Both the position numbers and the translations under genes were made by a program. Shown here one piece after another: positions 1 through 8,063 of a stretch of DNA of 64,000 bases (its first letter is position 1; each line of letters opens with the position of its first letter). The notes beneath the pieces were generated by a model. That model did no database searches. It was given only the letters and a program-made list of their open reading frames with translations, and was not told the origin of the DNA. Source of the stretch: Candidatus Rifleibacteriota bacterium (lineage in GTDB: Bacteria > Muiribacteriota > Ozemobacteria > Ozemobacterales > Ozemobacteraceae); contig JADFXM010000042.1 in NCBI GenBank assembly GCA_015233565.1, forward strand, positions 1 through 64,000, written 5' to 3'.

Positions 1-381
1 CAAGCAATTGGCCCATTTGGTGACTCCTTTGTTTTTGAACGGAATGAATGAGTCACCATTGTGCCATCTTTTAGCAAAATTGGGTACTTTAATTTTCGGG
101 ATAATTACTAATTTTGCAAGAACCTCTGATATATGGACTTTTTGAAATAAAATTGATAAAATTTCGATACCCAATTTTCAAAAGTAGTCACATCCGCAAC
201 ACTGAGTAATAGATCTTTTTCACTCTAATTTTTTTAATACCGTCGCAAAATCTTGGCTATAGCGTTGACTATAAACACAAATTTACTGAACCAGAGAAAC
301 ATTTATCAATCAGGCTTCCAAAGGCAAGTTCGTTAGCCGCTGGGGCTATTTTTCATTTGTGCATATTTTTTTTTAACGTCT
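1..381. other. Gap before first gene; 9-bp inverted repeat
   Basis: No convincing coding frame is visible in any direction. Positions 18-26 (TGGTGACTC) and 50-58 (GAGTCACCA) form a perfect 9-bp inverted repeat with a 23-base loop, which could be an operator or the end of a structured transcript from upstream of the window. The rest is AT-rich and featureless to the eye, ending in a T-rich stretch just before the first gene. No clear Shine-Dalgarno sequence precedes that gene. Confidence 0.5.
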
Positions 382-1506
382 ATGAAAAAATTATTTGATT
401 TAGATAATGATGCTCTTGAAAGAATCTTTTTCTTTTTAGTGATATTCCTAGCATTTTTCTTGAGAATTATTTGGGTTTTTTGCATCAAAACAGATTGGTT
501 CAATACTGACACCTATGCATACCTCGAAATGGCGGATGCTATTTTAAGTGGTAATCCTATATCATGGTTTCCAAATGGTTATCCTATTTTCATTTGTATA
601 GTCAAAGTTTTTTTCCGGGAAAGCTTGATTTCCACAGTAATTATTTTTTCGAACGTAGTTTTTTCCACGTTAGTTGTTTTTATGACAATGGAAATTTTCA
701 AAAAAATTTCGGGAAATAAAAGAATTTCGCTTCTATCTGGTTTTGTGGTTGCTGTATATCCCAATCAGATAAATTATGTTCGACAGATGCTTTCCGATGT
801 TCCAGCTACTTTCTTTTTAATTCTAGGTTTTTTTCTTTGGACAAGAGGTAAATTTCTCAGATCGGGTTTTTTCTTTTACATAGCTGGTCTGTTTCGTTCA
901 ACTCTGCTACCAATAGGGTTGATTATTTTTTTTGTAAGCCTTTTAAAAAATTATTCAATTCAATCTGAAATAAAAACGAAAAGATTGCTGGCTGGTTTTT
1001 TCCTTGCAGTCGGATTTTATTCCATCCTTATTTTTGCAAACATAGTTAAACCATCAGGCAATCTTTCATACAATATCTCAAAAGCTATTTCTTTTTATAA
1101 CAAAGGGGATTTGGAAATTACAAAAACGACTCGTCAAGAGGACATGAATGCTCCGATTGGGAGATATTTTCAATTTGCCTTGGAACATCCGGCCTTATTT
1201 ATCAGATATAGACTTCTTGCCTTCCAAGATTTATGGGGATGGCCAGTAAAAAGCGAACGAAGCTTTCTAACAGATTTCTTGATTTCACTCCGTTTTCCCT
1301 TGGTTATTCTTGCCTTAATTGGTTTTATCCGACGTTATAATGACTTGAATTTTCAGATTTTCTTCATTCCAATTCTTCTGATTACGATAATTCATGTGAC
1401 AATGTTCTCTTCTGCGAGGTTTACCTACACCGTAGAGCCTCTTGCAATAATATTGGGAATGTCACTATTATGTAAAAAACCTACATTCACAACAGTTCCT
1501 GACTAG
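382..1506 (+). CDS. Membrane glycosyltransferase-like protein (GT-C / ArnT-PMT fold)
   Basis: A 374-residue, strongly hydrophobic protein with roughly eight to ten membrane helices. Near residues 37-52 an acidic D-T-Y-A-Y-L segment follows the first helix and aromatic loop, the place where GT-C (PMT_2/GT39-type) glycosyltransferases carry their catalytic Asp in the first extracytoplasmic loop. The family uses polyprenyl-phosphate sugars to glycosylate lipids or proteins at the outer face of the inner membrane. The protein is shorter than classical ArnT (about 550 residues) and lacks the large periplasmic C-terminal domain. It has no operon partner: the next gene is convergent. Substrate unknown. 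The GT-C assignment is inference from the topology and the first-loop motif. Confidence 0.6.
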   Translation: MKKLFDLDNDALERIFFFLVIFLAFFLRIIWVFCIKTDWFNTDTYAYLEMADAILSGNPISWFPNGYPIFICIVKVFFRESLISTVIIFSNVVFSTLVVFMTMEIFKKISGNKRISLLSGFVVAVYPNQINYVRQMLSDVPATFFLILGFFLWTRGKFLRSGFFFYIAGLFRSTLLPIGLIIFFVSLLKNYSIQSEIKTKRLLAGFFLAVGFYSILIFANIVKPSGNLSYNISKAISFYNKGDLEITKTTRQEDMNAPIGRYFQFALEHPALFIRYRLLAFQDLWGWPVKSERSFLTDFLISLRFPLVILALIGFIRRYNDLNFQIFFIPILLITIIHVTMFSSARFTYTVEPLAIILGMSLLCKKPTFTTVPD

Positions 1507-1638
1507 GACCCATTTCAAAGTTGGCTTTTGTCCCAAATTAGGCAAATTTTCGGTGAGATACATTTGAATTTACCGGGAAAGTTTTGAATTAGTGTGGTCT
1601 GTTTTTTAAGGATTTAATGAAATATCCGACTGATGGAT

Positions 1639-1677
1639 TTTGAGATCGCCTTTTGGGATCGCCTTTTGAGGTCGCCG
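1639..1677. repeat. Three tandem 13-bp units
   Basis: Three consecutive 13-base copies of TTTTGRGRTCGCC run from 1639 to 1677, with one change in each of copies two and three. They lie between two convergent genes, about 50 bases past the 3' end of the response-regulator gene. Function unknown; a slippage-prone spacer is the simplest reading. Confidence 0.75.
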
Positions 1678-1724
1678 AAAGTCTCAAACCAGATGAAATA
1701 ACCATTACTGATTTCCTGATAAAC

Positions 1725-2609
1725 TCAACTCAGTTTCTTGACCAATCGAACAACATTTCCTTTTTCCTGATATTCGACTTCGTCGAAATAAAATTTGGAG
1801 AGTAATATTCCACGACCGTGCTCTTGAAGAAGATTTTCGGGATCAGTTGGATCCGGGAGGTTTTTGAAATCAAACCCGTCGCCTTGATCAGAAATAGTCC
1901 ATTCGCAGGTAGCACTGTTCATAGCGAATTCAATCTGAGTTCTTCTGCTCCTAAAAGGCTCCATTTGATCTCGTTCTGTGACGAAGTCAAGATAGTTTTT
2001 TGGGTTATTATTTAGAAATTCCCTTTTTTCCTGGAAAGAAATTCCGAGATTTCCATGTTCAATTGAATTGGTTATTATTTCAACTAATCCAACTCTGATT
2101 CCTAATCGGTCTCTGGGTAAAATTCGGTCATCAGTTTCAGAGACAAGTCTATCAACAATTTTTTCAACCAAATCAAGGTTGTTTTTTATTCTCAAACCCA
2201 GAGATTTGTGGTACAACATTCCGATAACATCACGTTCAACCGATCTTGCATTGATAATTCGTCGGTATTTTTCGAGAATCTGATAAAGGTCTTTATCTTT
2301 GAAAGGTTTTACCAGGTAATCGTTTGCTTGCAGGCGAAGTGCTTTAAGTGTGTATTCCGGGGAATCCATGGATGAAATGATAATAAAGGGAGTCACGTGG
2401 TCTTTTTTCCTGATTTCTTCAAGAAGTTGAAGACCATCCATTACGGGCATCAGGATGTCAGAAATTATGATTTCCGGTTTGAACTCTTTGAATGTTTTAA
2501 GAGCTTCTGCACCATTTTCACAAGCTTTTACCTCGAAGCCTTCTTGTTTAGCTATGGATGAGATGAAAAAACGAGCGCTAGAGCTATCTTCTACTATTAG
2601 AGTTCTCAT
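1725..2609 (-). CDS. Response regulator with C-terminal anti-sigma-type HATPase domain
   Basis: A 294-residue protein. Residues 1-120 are a CheY-like receiver with acidic pocket E7-D8, phospho-acceptor D51 in I-I-S-D-I-L-M-P, a conserved Thr/Ser switch (I-I-S-S) and Lys in V-K-P-F. After a helical linker, residues from about 150 form a GHKL ATPase domain of the RsbW/SpoIIAB type, with an N-box (E-I-I-T-N-S-I-E-H-G-N), a D-Q-G-D-G-F G1 box and H-G-R-G-I. No HisKA dimerisation helix is visible, so it is unlikely to be a sensor kinase. It more likely controls an anti-sigma or anti-anti-sigma partner by phosphorylation-gated switching. The start at 2609 was chosen because AGGAGT lies seven bases upstream; the longer frame to 2630 would put that site inside the gene. 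Confidence 0.85.
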   Translation of the reverse strand: MRTLIVEDSSSARFFISSIAKQEGFEVKACENGAEALKTFKEFKPEIIISDILMPVMDGLQLLEEIRKKDHVTPFIIISSMDSPEYTLKALRLQANDYLVKPFKDKDLYQILEKYRRIINARSVERDVIGMLYHKSLGLRIKNNLDLVEKIVDRLVSETDDRILPRDRLGIRVGLVEIITNSIEHGNLGISFQEKREFLNNNPKNYLDFVTERDQMEPFRSRRTQIEFAMNSATCEWTISDQGDGFDFKNLPDPTDPENLLQEHGRGILLSKFYFDEVEYQEKGNVVRLVKKLS

Positions 2610-3014
2610 AATTACTCCTGTATATTGCATTTCTATGATATCATAACCTGACTCTGGCTAATTTAAAATACCTATTTTAAATTAAATTAGAGATTTATTT
2701 ACGAAACGGAAAGGTTGAGAATAGTTGCCACAATTCACAGGGCAAACGCTTACTTTTTGTTGATCTGATGCGATTAATCTATTCAATGCCTTTTCATAAA
2801 TCATATTTTTCTGCTAATATTTTTTTCAAAAAATGAGCTTTTTATACGAAATTCCCGGTAAAGTAGCTTCAACAGGAAACCTCGTAAAAGGTTGATTAAC
2901 AGCGAAAAAAGTGTATGTTTGCCCTGCCACAATTCAAAAATTCTTTTCTTCCAATTCTTATGATGTTATACTCTTAAGTCATAGTTTTTCTATTTTTTTA
3001 TCAGGGAAAAAAAG
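2610..3014. repeat. Gap with paired GCCACAATTCA / CAGGGCAAAC repeats
   Basis: This divergent intergenic region holds promoters for both flanking genes but no gene. An 11-base direct repeat GCCACAATTCA occurs at 2727-2737 and 2926-2936. Beside it, CAGGGCAAAC (2738-2747) and its exact reverse complement GTTTGCCCTG (2917-2926) form an inverted pair about 170 bases apart. The combination looks like two operator-type sites or the ends of a small degenerate element. Neither repeat occurs in the adjoining genes. Confidence 0.5.
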
Positions 3015-3854
3015 TTGAAGATTGGCCAGTTTGAAGTTGACGTTTTGATTGAAGGAACGATGAAAATTGATGGCGGAAGCGCCTTTGGTATCGTTCCAAA
3101 GCCGTTATGGGAAAAAAAGGCTTCTCCGGATGAAAAAAATCGAGTAAAGCTTGGTTTAAGGCAGCTTCTCATAAGAAGCCGAAATGCCAACATACTCATT
3201 GACACCGGAATTGGGCAGAAAGTCAGTAAGAGATTCAGGGAAATCTTTGCAATTGAATATTTTTCAAACTGGATTGATCGGCTTAAACCATTTGGTCTTT
3301 CTCCAAAAGATATTACGCATGTTTTTTTTACGCATCTCCATTTCGACCATTCCGGGGGGGCAACTTTTGCCGTTGCTGATGGCTCTGAGATCGTTCCTAC
3401 TTTTCCGAATGCAGATCATATTTTACAATCCGGAGAGTGGAATGAAGCCTGTGTTCCCAATGAAAGGACTCGAGCTTCCTACTTTTTCGAAGATTTTCTT
3501 CCACTCCAAAATGAAGGAAAATTGAGGCTGGTTTCCGGAGATCAGGAAATACTTGAAGGAATACGGGTTCGAATTTCAGGTGGACATACTCGTTTTCATC
3601 AAATTATCATTATTGAAGGTGGGAATTCGCAGGTTGTTTGTCCCGGGGATATTTTTCCCACATCCCTTCATCTTCACACTGCTTGGGAAAGTGCTTTTGA
3701 CCAATTTCCTCAAGATACTTTGGAATGTAAAAAAATTCTTCTCTCAAAATATCTTAATGCTGAAGCGCTTTTCTTTTTTGGCCATGACCTCGAAGATGGC
3801 TTGAAAAGGCTGATCGGGACCATGGAAAAGCCGGTTGCAGTTTCTTGTGAATAG
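3015..3854 (+). CDS. MBL-fold metallohydrolase
   Basis: A 279-residue metallo-beta-lactamase-fold hydrolase. The zinc motif T-H-L-H-F-D-H is at residues 106-112 (H107, H109, D111, H112), followed by G-G-H-T near 195, an Asp in C-P-G-D-I and a late His in F-G-H-D, giving the full dinuclear metal site. N-terminal similarity to the quorum-quenching-lactonase/AhlD-like branch (I-D-G-G-x-x-F-G-x-V-P-K-x-L-W) is clear. The substrate could be a lactone, thioester or phosphoester and cannot be fixed. The TTG start is preferred over the ATG at 3060 because the family motif begins near residue 15 and a purine-rich AGGG stretch sits upstream. The next gene starts 72 bases downstream on the same strand. 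Confidence 0.85.
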   Translation: MKIGQFEVDVLIEGTMKIDGGSAFGIVPKPLWEKKASPDEKNRVKLGLRQLLIRSRNANILIDTGIGQKVSKRFREIFAIEYFSNWIDRLKPFGLSPKDITHVFFTHLHFDHSGGATFAVADGSEIVPTFPNADHILQSGEWNEACVPNERTRASYFFEDFLPLQNEGKLRLVSGDQEILEGIRVRISGGHTRFHQIIIIEGGNSQVVCPGDIFPTSLHLHTAWESAFDQFPQDTLECKKILLSKYLNAEALFFFGHDLEDGLKRLIGTMEKPVAVSCE

Positions 3855-3926
3855 AATCCCTGCTTTCGGCTCAAAAATTACCAGAATCCACGCTAATCCT
3901 TCATTCTGAGTTAAAAATCAAGTCAA

Positions 3927-4796
3927 ATGGGTTTTCGAAAAATAGCTGTCATTGCAAATCCTAATGCTGGAAGAAAGCGCCAGTCTGAGTTTAAATCGGC
4001 AATTGATGTCATCAGTAGAGAAATCGATTGTGAAGTTTTTTTTACTCAAGCGCCAGGAGACGCTGGAAAAATTTCACAAAGTTTGGCTCAACAAACAGAT
4101 TTGCTGATAACGGCCTGTGGTGGAGATGGAACGGTTAACGAAGTCCTGAATGGATCAAATCTTCAAAACCCCATTGGAATTATCCCAGCTGGTACAGCAA
4201 ACGTTATTGCACGTGAGCTTGGAATACCTTTGAATCTCCCTGAAGCTGCAAAAAATCTGTTCACGGGGGCGATAAAGAGAATTGACTGTGGCAAAGTTCA
4301 GGAAAAACGATTCATGATGGTCGCTGGATTTGGATACGATGCGCATGTTTCAGGAAAAGTGAATCCAATATTGAAAAAAATCCTTGGAATCTATTCTTAT
4401 TATCTTCAGGCTGCAACAATGTATCCTTTTTACAAAAGACCCCAGATCACCATTTTTTCAAATGGACAGGAATATCAGGGTGAATTTGCCCTTATCGCGA
4501 ATATGAGAAGATATGGAGGAGAACTTTTTTTTGCACATGACGCACTTTACGATGATGGAATGCTGGACTTGGTATTGTTCAGGAAATTTGACCCAGCTTC
4601 CATTTTAATTGGATTGATTTCGGCCAAACTACGTAAAGGGGTTCCTGAAAAAATTGCATACCGCTTTCGGTCAAAGGATTTTTCTTTGCAATCTTCAATC
4701 CCCATTCAATTTCAACTCGATGGTGAGGCTTTTTGGCCAATTCAGAACGCAAGAATTTCTTTGGAAAAAAAATGCCTTCCGGTGATAATTCCATGA
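3927..4796 (+). CDS. Diacylglycerol kinase family lipid kinase (YegS/DgkB type)
   Basis: A 289-residue DAGK_cat protein. The nucleotide-binding motif G-G-D-G-T is at residues 65-69 and P-A-G-T-A-N-V at 88-94. The C-terminal beta-sandwich carries the typical D-D-G-x-L-D and Q-x-D-G-E-A-F motifs. The family phosphorylates diacylglycerol or related lipids, or undecaprenol, at the inner membrane to recycle lipids. Its stop codon overlaps the ATG of the next gene (ATGA), so the two are probably translationally coupled. Confidence 0.9.
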   Translation: MGFRKIAVIANPNAGRKRQSEFKSAIDVISREIDCEVFFTQAPGDAGKISQSLAQQTDLLITACGGDGTVNEVLNGSNLQNPIGIIPAGTANVIARELGIPLNLPEAAKNLFTGAIKRIDCGKVQEKRFMMVAGFGYDAHVSGKVNPILKKILGIYSYYLQAATMYPFYKRPQITIFSNGQEYQGEFALIANMRRYGGELFFAHDALYDDGMLDLVLFRKFDPASILIGLISAKLRKGVPEKIAYRFRSKDFSLQSSIPIQFQLDGEAFWPIQNARISLEKKCLPVIIP

Positions 4797-5962
4797 CTCA
4801 AAAAATTAACTCCAAGCTGAAAGAAAAATATTTTTTTATCCTGGTTGCTGCAATTTTCTTTTTCTTTGGGTCTGCCTTGCTCTCATTTCTCTATTCCTTG
4901 TTTGGACTCAGAAACATCTTGCTTTTTTTAATTTTGTTTTCTTCCTTTTTGATTTTTCATCCGCTGAATTTCAGATTGAAAATTCGGATGTCACTCCTTG
5001 GACAAAAAGGAGAAATCTTTTTTTCTCATTTTTTTGGAATAGTGGGACTTGGTTTAAAAGCATCGGCAGCAAAAGGGTTGGCATATTTGCGAATTGCAGG
5101 TAAAGATATTCCCCTGCTATCCTTTCCTATAAAACCGAAGAAAGCGCCCGCTGAGCCTAAGGACCAACCCCCAACATTTTCGAGCCCTGATTCTGAAAAT
5201 GCTGTTTCTTCTTCGACTTTGGGTGAACCATTGAGTCGACCTGACAGCGAACCTCAACCGCCAAAGGAAACACCTACTGTTCTTCCGCAAAATATACCTA
5301 CAATTGAACCTTCGGTTAAACCTCCTGACAATCCTCCAATTGAATCTTCCATCAAAACTGTTGTTGAGTCCAAGGAAGAAACATCAATTGAAGCGAAAGA
5401 TGAAATCCCAGCCGCTTTTGAAGAACCTTTTGAAGATAAAAGCGAGTTTTTGGAAATAATTGAAAAACCTGAAATTCCATCTCATGAGACAACTTCATTC
5501 ACTGAAAAGGCGTTGAAAAAGCTCATGAAGATATTTGAAAAATTGGGAAAAATTCGGAAGAAAATTAAAGCATTTTGGAGAATTTTCAAAAAAATTTGGA
5601 CTCGAACTTCTCAGCCGACAAAAAGGTTGCTCTTGAATCTTTGGAAGTCTTTTTCAATCGTTTCACCGATTGGGTATATTCGCTATGGTCTATCTGAGCC
5701 ACATATTGTCGGGATGATTCAAGGAATTGCCTCATCATTAGCTGGAATTTTGTTCCCGTTTGGGATTTGTCTGACGTTTTGTCCAGCTTTTGAAAAACCG
5801 AGTATTTATTTCAAGGGTGATACAGTTTTAAGAGTATATATTCATCGTCTTTTATTTTCTGGAGCACGGCTTTTTTTTGAAATAGAACTTTGGAAAGGAA
5901 CATATGAAATATTTTTGCATTATTGGAAGAAGAGAAAATTGAAAAGTGACAGCAATAAATAG
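4793..5962 (+). CDS. DUF2953-like membrane protein with long Pro/Glu-rich insert
   Basis: A 389-residue protein starting at the ATGA overlap with the lipid kinase; in-frame ATGs at 4733 and 4772 would intrude into that gene. Two membrane helices occupy about residues 13-58, then a short basic domain. About 110-230 is a low-complexity Pro/Glu/Ser/Thr-rich segment, followed by a Lys-rich helix. The last 90 residues have the pattern of DUF2953 (Bacillus YtfI): G-L-S-E-P-H-I-V-G, a hydrophobic run, C-P-A-F-E-K-P and a terminal hydrophobic R-V-Y-I-H-R-L-L. The next gene is GerW/YtfJ-like, the same order as Bacillus ytfI-ytfJ, which strongly supports the call. YtfI is normally far shorter, so the central insert is unusual. 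Confidence 0.7.
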   Translation: MTQKINSKLKEKYFFILVAAIFFFFGSALLSFLYSLFGLRNILLFLILFSSFLIFHPLNFRLKIRMSLLGQKGEIFFSHFFGIVGLGLKASAAKGLAYLRIAGKDIPLLSFPIKPKKAPAEPKDQPPTFSSPDSENAVSSSTLGEPLSRPDSEPQPPKETPTVLPQNIPTIEPSVKPPDNPPIESSIKTVVESKEETSIEAKDEIPAAFEEPFEDKSEFLEIIEKPEIPSHETTSFTEKALKKLMKIFEKLGKIRKKIKAFWRIFKKIWTRTSQPTKRLLLNLWKSFSIVSPIGYIRYGLSEPHIVGMIQGIASSLAGILFPFGICLTFCPAFEKPSIYFKGDTVLRVYIHRLLFSGARLFFEIELWKGTYEIFLHYWKKRKLKSDSNK

Positions 5963-5997
5963 TATAAAGGTTTGAAAAAATTTTCAGGAGGAAAAAG

Positions 5998-6396
5998 ATG
6001 AGCATAGATTCATTGTTAAAAACGGTTTTGAATGAACTTCAAGTGGCCATAAGTTCGAAGACAGTGATTGGCGAGCCGATCAAAGTTCAAAATTGGACGG
6101 TTATTCCTGTTACCAAAGTTTCTTTTGGCTTCGGCGCTGGTGGAGGAGAAGGAAAAAAAGAATCCGTAGGCTTCGGCGGGGGTTCAGGTGGGGGAGCCAC
6201 AATTGAACCAACTGCTTTTATTGCAGTAGGGCCAAATGAGGTTAAACTCTTTTCCCTAAGAGGGAAAGAAACTGTTTGGGAGAAAATTTTGAACGTCGAG
6301 ACTGCTGAAAAGATCTATCAAAAAATCATGGGACTTAAGGAAGGTGAAGAAAACATCGAGATAAAATCGACAGATTCCACTGTTCCGAAAGTTTAA
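5998..6396 (+). CDS. ytfJ: GerW/YtfJ family protein
   Basis: A 132-residue protein with the GerW layout: an N-terminal helix with L-L-K-T-V-L-N-E-L, then V-I-G-E-P-I, V-I-P-V-T-K-V-S-F-G-F-G, a glycine-rich loop (about residues 42-62) and a hydrophobic strand I-E-P-T-A-F-I-A-V. In Bacillus this family is a spore coat or germination factor, but homologues are widespread in non-spore formers. A strong AGGAGG lies five bases upstream of the ATG. It follows the DUF2953 gene by 35 bases, so the three-gene unit lipid kinase-DUF2953-GerW is probably one operon. Confidence 0.88.
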   Translation: MSIDSLLKTVLNELQVAISSKTVIGEPIKVQNWTVIPVTKVSFGFGAGGGEGKKESVGFGGGSGGGATIEPTAFIAVGPNEVKLFSLRGKETVWEKILNVETAEKIYQKIMGLKEGEENIEIKSTDSTVPKV

Positions 6397-6515
6397 TAGC
6401 CCCTAATTCTAAAATGATGCTGCAAATGCCAATCAGGATTTTTTTACGTGAAAGCATTCGTCAAATCATGGAATTTTTTTATTTCGTTAAAATTTAGTAC
6501 AGTAATTTTCAAATT

Positions 6516-6684
6516 ATGAGTCAAAAAAAAAATCATAAATCAATTTCTCGGCCTCTTCAACTTCGTTCCAAGATTGGTTCCTCTGGCATTTTTGTCTGTT
6601 TTATTATGGCTTGCATTATTAGCGACTTTGTTTGCCATTGTTTATGTCCATTCCAAATTAGTGCTTGGTTTTCGTAAATTGTGA
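6516..6684 (+). CDS. Possible small membrane protein read across an A10 slippage run
   Basis: ATG at 6516 is followed after two codons by ten consecutive A residues (6523-6532). In the starting frame the product is a poor 53-residue peptide. One base is gained or lost at the run relative to a second frame (GTC AAA...), which reads through without a stop to TGA 6682. That frame gives a coherent amphipathic N-terminus, then a continuous hydrophobic helix (V-P-L-A-F-L-S-V-L-L-W-L-A-L-L-A-T-L-F) and a basic tail (G-F-R-K-L). Joining the frames needs one A fewer than shown. Explanations are transcriptional or ribosomal slippage, a sequencing homopolymer error or a decayed gene. No strong ribosome site is visible. 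Confidence 0.4.
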
Positions 6685-6745
6685 GTTGATAGGGTTTCCC
6701 TTGGTTTTGGAAGATGAAACAAAAAGTGAATGAAAATTTATCTTG

Positions 6746-6754
6746 TGGTATAAT
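6746..6754 (+). promoter_or_regulatory. Extended -10 promoter
   Basis: TGGTATAAT at 6746-6754 is a consensus extended -10 (TGN-TATAAT). The region 17 bases upstream is only a weak -35 (GTGAAT), which extended -10 promoters tolerate. A start near 6761 would leave a leader of about 35 bases ending in GAAGAGG before the ATG at 6796. Confidence 0.6.
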
Positions 6755-6795
6755 GCACTACACTTGTCAGCATCTTTTTTGAAGAGGTTAAATTT

Positions 6796-8046
6796 ATGAG
6801 CATTGAAGCGTTGAAACTGGTTCCTCTGTTTAGTTCCCTTGACGAGAATGATCTAAAAAAAATTGCTGCTGTTGTTAAAGAGAAAACCTGTCCCGCAAAT
6901 ACCTATCTTTTTAGGGAAGGCGACCGTGGCGATACTTTTTATGTTATTAAAAAAGGGGGAGTCGAGGTTCTTAAAAAAGATGGGGACAAAGAAAAATGTG
7001 TTGCAGCAATATCGGCTACTGACAAGAATAATTTTTTTGGAGAATTGGCTCTTGTTGAAGGGGCGCCACGAAATGCATCTGTAAAAACTGCTACTGAGAC
7101 TTCGCTTTTCTATATAGACAAAACTGATTTTGACATGTTGCTAAGGTTGAACTCTTTCATCGCTCTTAGCATTATGCAGGTATTAACAAAACGAATTCGC
7201 GAAGAAGGTGGAAAAGGGCCACAGGGAGTGCAAACTGAGGCACCTAAAACTCCTGAAAAATTGGGAAAATTTTTAGTGGTTTTCAGTCCCAAAGGTGGAT
7301 CAGGAAAAAGTGTTTTTGCTGCAAACATGGCTTCCGGGCTTTCCAAAATGGCTGGTGCCAAAGTGCTTTTAATCGATCAGGATCTTCAGTTTGGTGATCA
7401 GGCTTTCATGCTTGGATTGCCTGCCAAAAAAACTATTGCCGAATTGGTTGAAGGTCCTACGAATAATTTTGATGTTATTAAAGAGTTTTTGATTGAACAT
7501 AAGACAGGTTTCTTTTTGCTTCCTGCTCCAAAAAGACCTGAACAATCTGAAACCATAAATTCAACTCATCTCCGCTCGATTATTGAAACTGTTAGGAAGC
7601 ATTTTGATTATATTATTCTTGATACTCATTCTTTATTCCAGGATCTAACCATTCACGCTATGGACATGGCTGACCTGGTCTTTTTACTGTTCTATCCGGT
7701 AATGACAAATATTAAGAGTATGGTTCTTTGCCTCCAGGTTATCGGAAACCTGAAATATGCTCCTGAAAAACTTAAAATAGTTCTCAATCGCGAGGGGGCA
7801 AATCTATCCACTCCCAAGCAGGCAATTCAGGAAGCCCTGAAACGACCGATTGACTTTATCATTAGGGACGATTTCCCTCACATCATTCAACTTGTTGAAA
7901 ATAAATTAACTGTTTTCGAGCAAACCGATGACAGCTCTCTCAAAGAAGATTTTACAGTAATAGTAGAAAGCGTTTCGGGAAAACCTTTATCTTCCAAAAA
8001 AAGCACAGGAATTTTCAAATCCATTAAAAGTCTCTTTGGATCTTAA
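6796..8046 (+). CDS. Cyclic-nucleotide-binding domain fused to MinD/CpaE-type ATPase
   Basis: A 416-residue fusion. Residues about 8-125 are a Crp-type cNMP-binding beta roll, with the phosphate-binding cassette G-E-L-A-L through R92 (A-P-R-N-A-S). After a short Pro/Gln-rich linker, residues about 158-390 form a ParA/MinD-superfamily ATPase with the deviant Walker A K-G-G-S-G-K-S (166-172), L-L-I-D-Q-D-L-Q-F-G-D for A'/switch I and a D-T-H-S switch II. The ATPase half resembles CpaE/TadZ and FlhG, which place pili, flagella or other polar machines on the membrane. The C-terminus ends in basic F-K-S-I-K-S-L-F-G, a plausible membrane-targeting amphipathic helix. It is transcribed alone from the extended -10 promoter and converges with the HEAT-repeat gene. 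Confidence 0.85.
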   Translation: MSIEALKLVPLFSSLDENDLKKIAAVVKEKTCPANTYLFREGDRGDTFYVIKKGGVEVLKKDGDKEKCVAAISATDKNNFFGELALVEGAPRNASVKTATETSLFYIDKTDFDMLLRLNSFIALSIMQVLTKRIREEGGKGPQGVQTEAPKTPEKLGKFLVVFSPKGGSGKSVFAANMASGLSKMAGAKVLLIDQDLQFGDQAFMLGLPAKKTIAELVEGPTNNFDVIKEFLIEHKTGFFLLPAPKRPEQSETINSTHLRSIIETVRKHFDYIILDTHSLFQDLTIHAMDMADLVFLLFYPVMTNIKSMVLCLQVIGNLKYAPEKLKIVLNREGANLSTPKQAIQEALKRPIDFIIRDDFPHIIQLVENKLTVFEQTDDSSLKEDFTVIVESVSGKPLSSKKSTGIFKSIKSLFGS

Positions 8047-8063
8047 ATTTTCAGAATGAAGTT

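Larger units (their letters stand above)
6397..6795 (+). other. Gap holding a possible small gene and a promoter
   Basis: The space between the GerW-like gene and the MinD/CpaE fusion gene contains a small frame-split open reading frame (6516-6684) and an extended -10 promoter (6746-6754), both listed separately. Nothing else is recognised. Confidence 0.5.
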
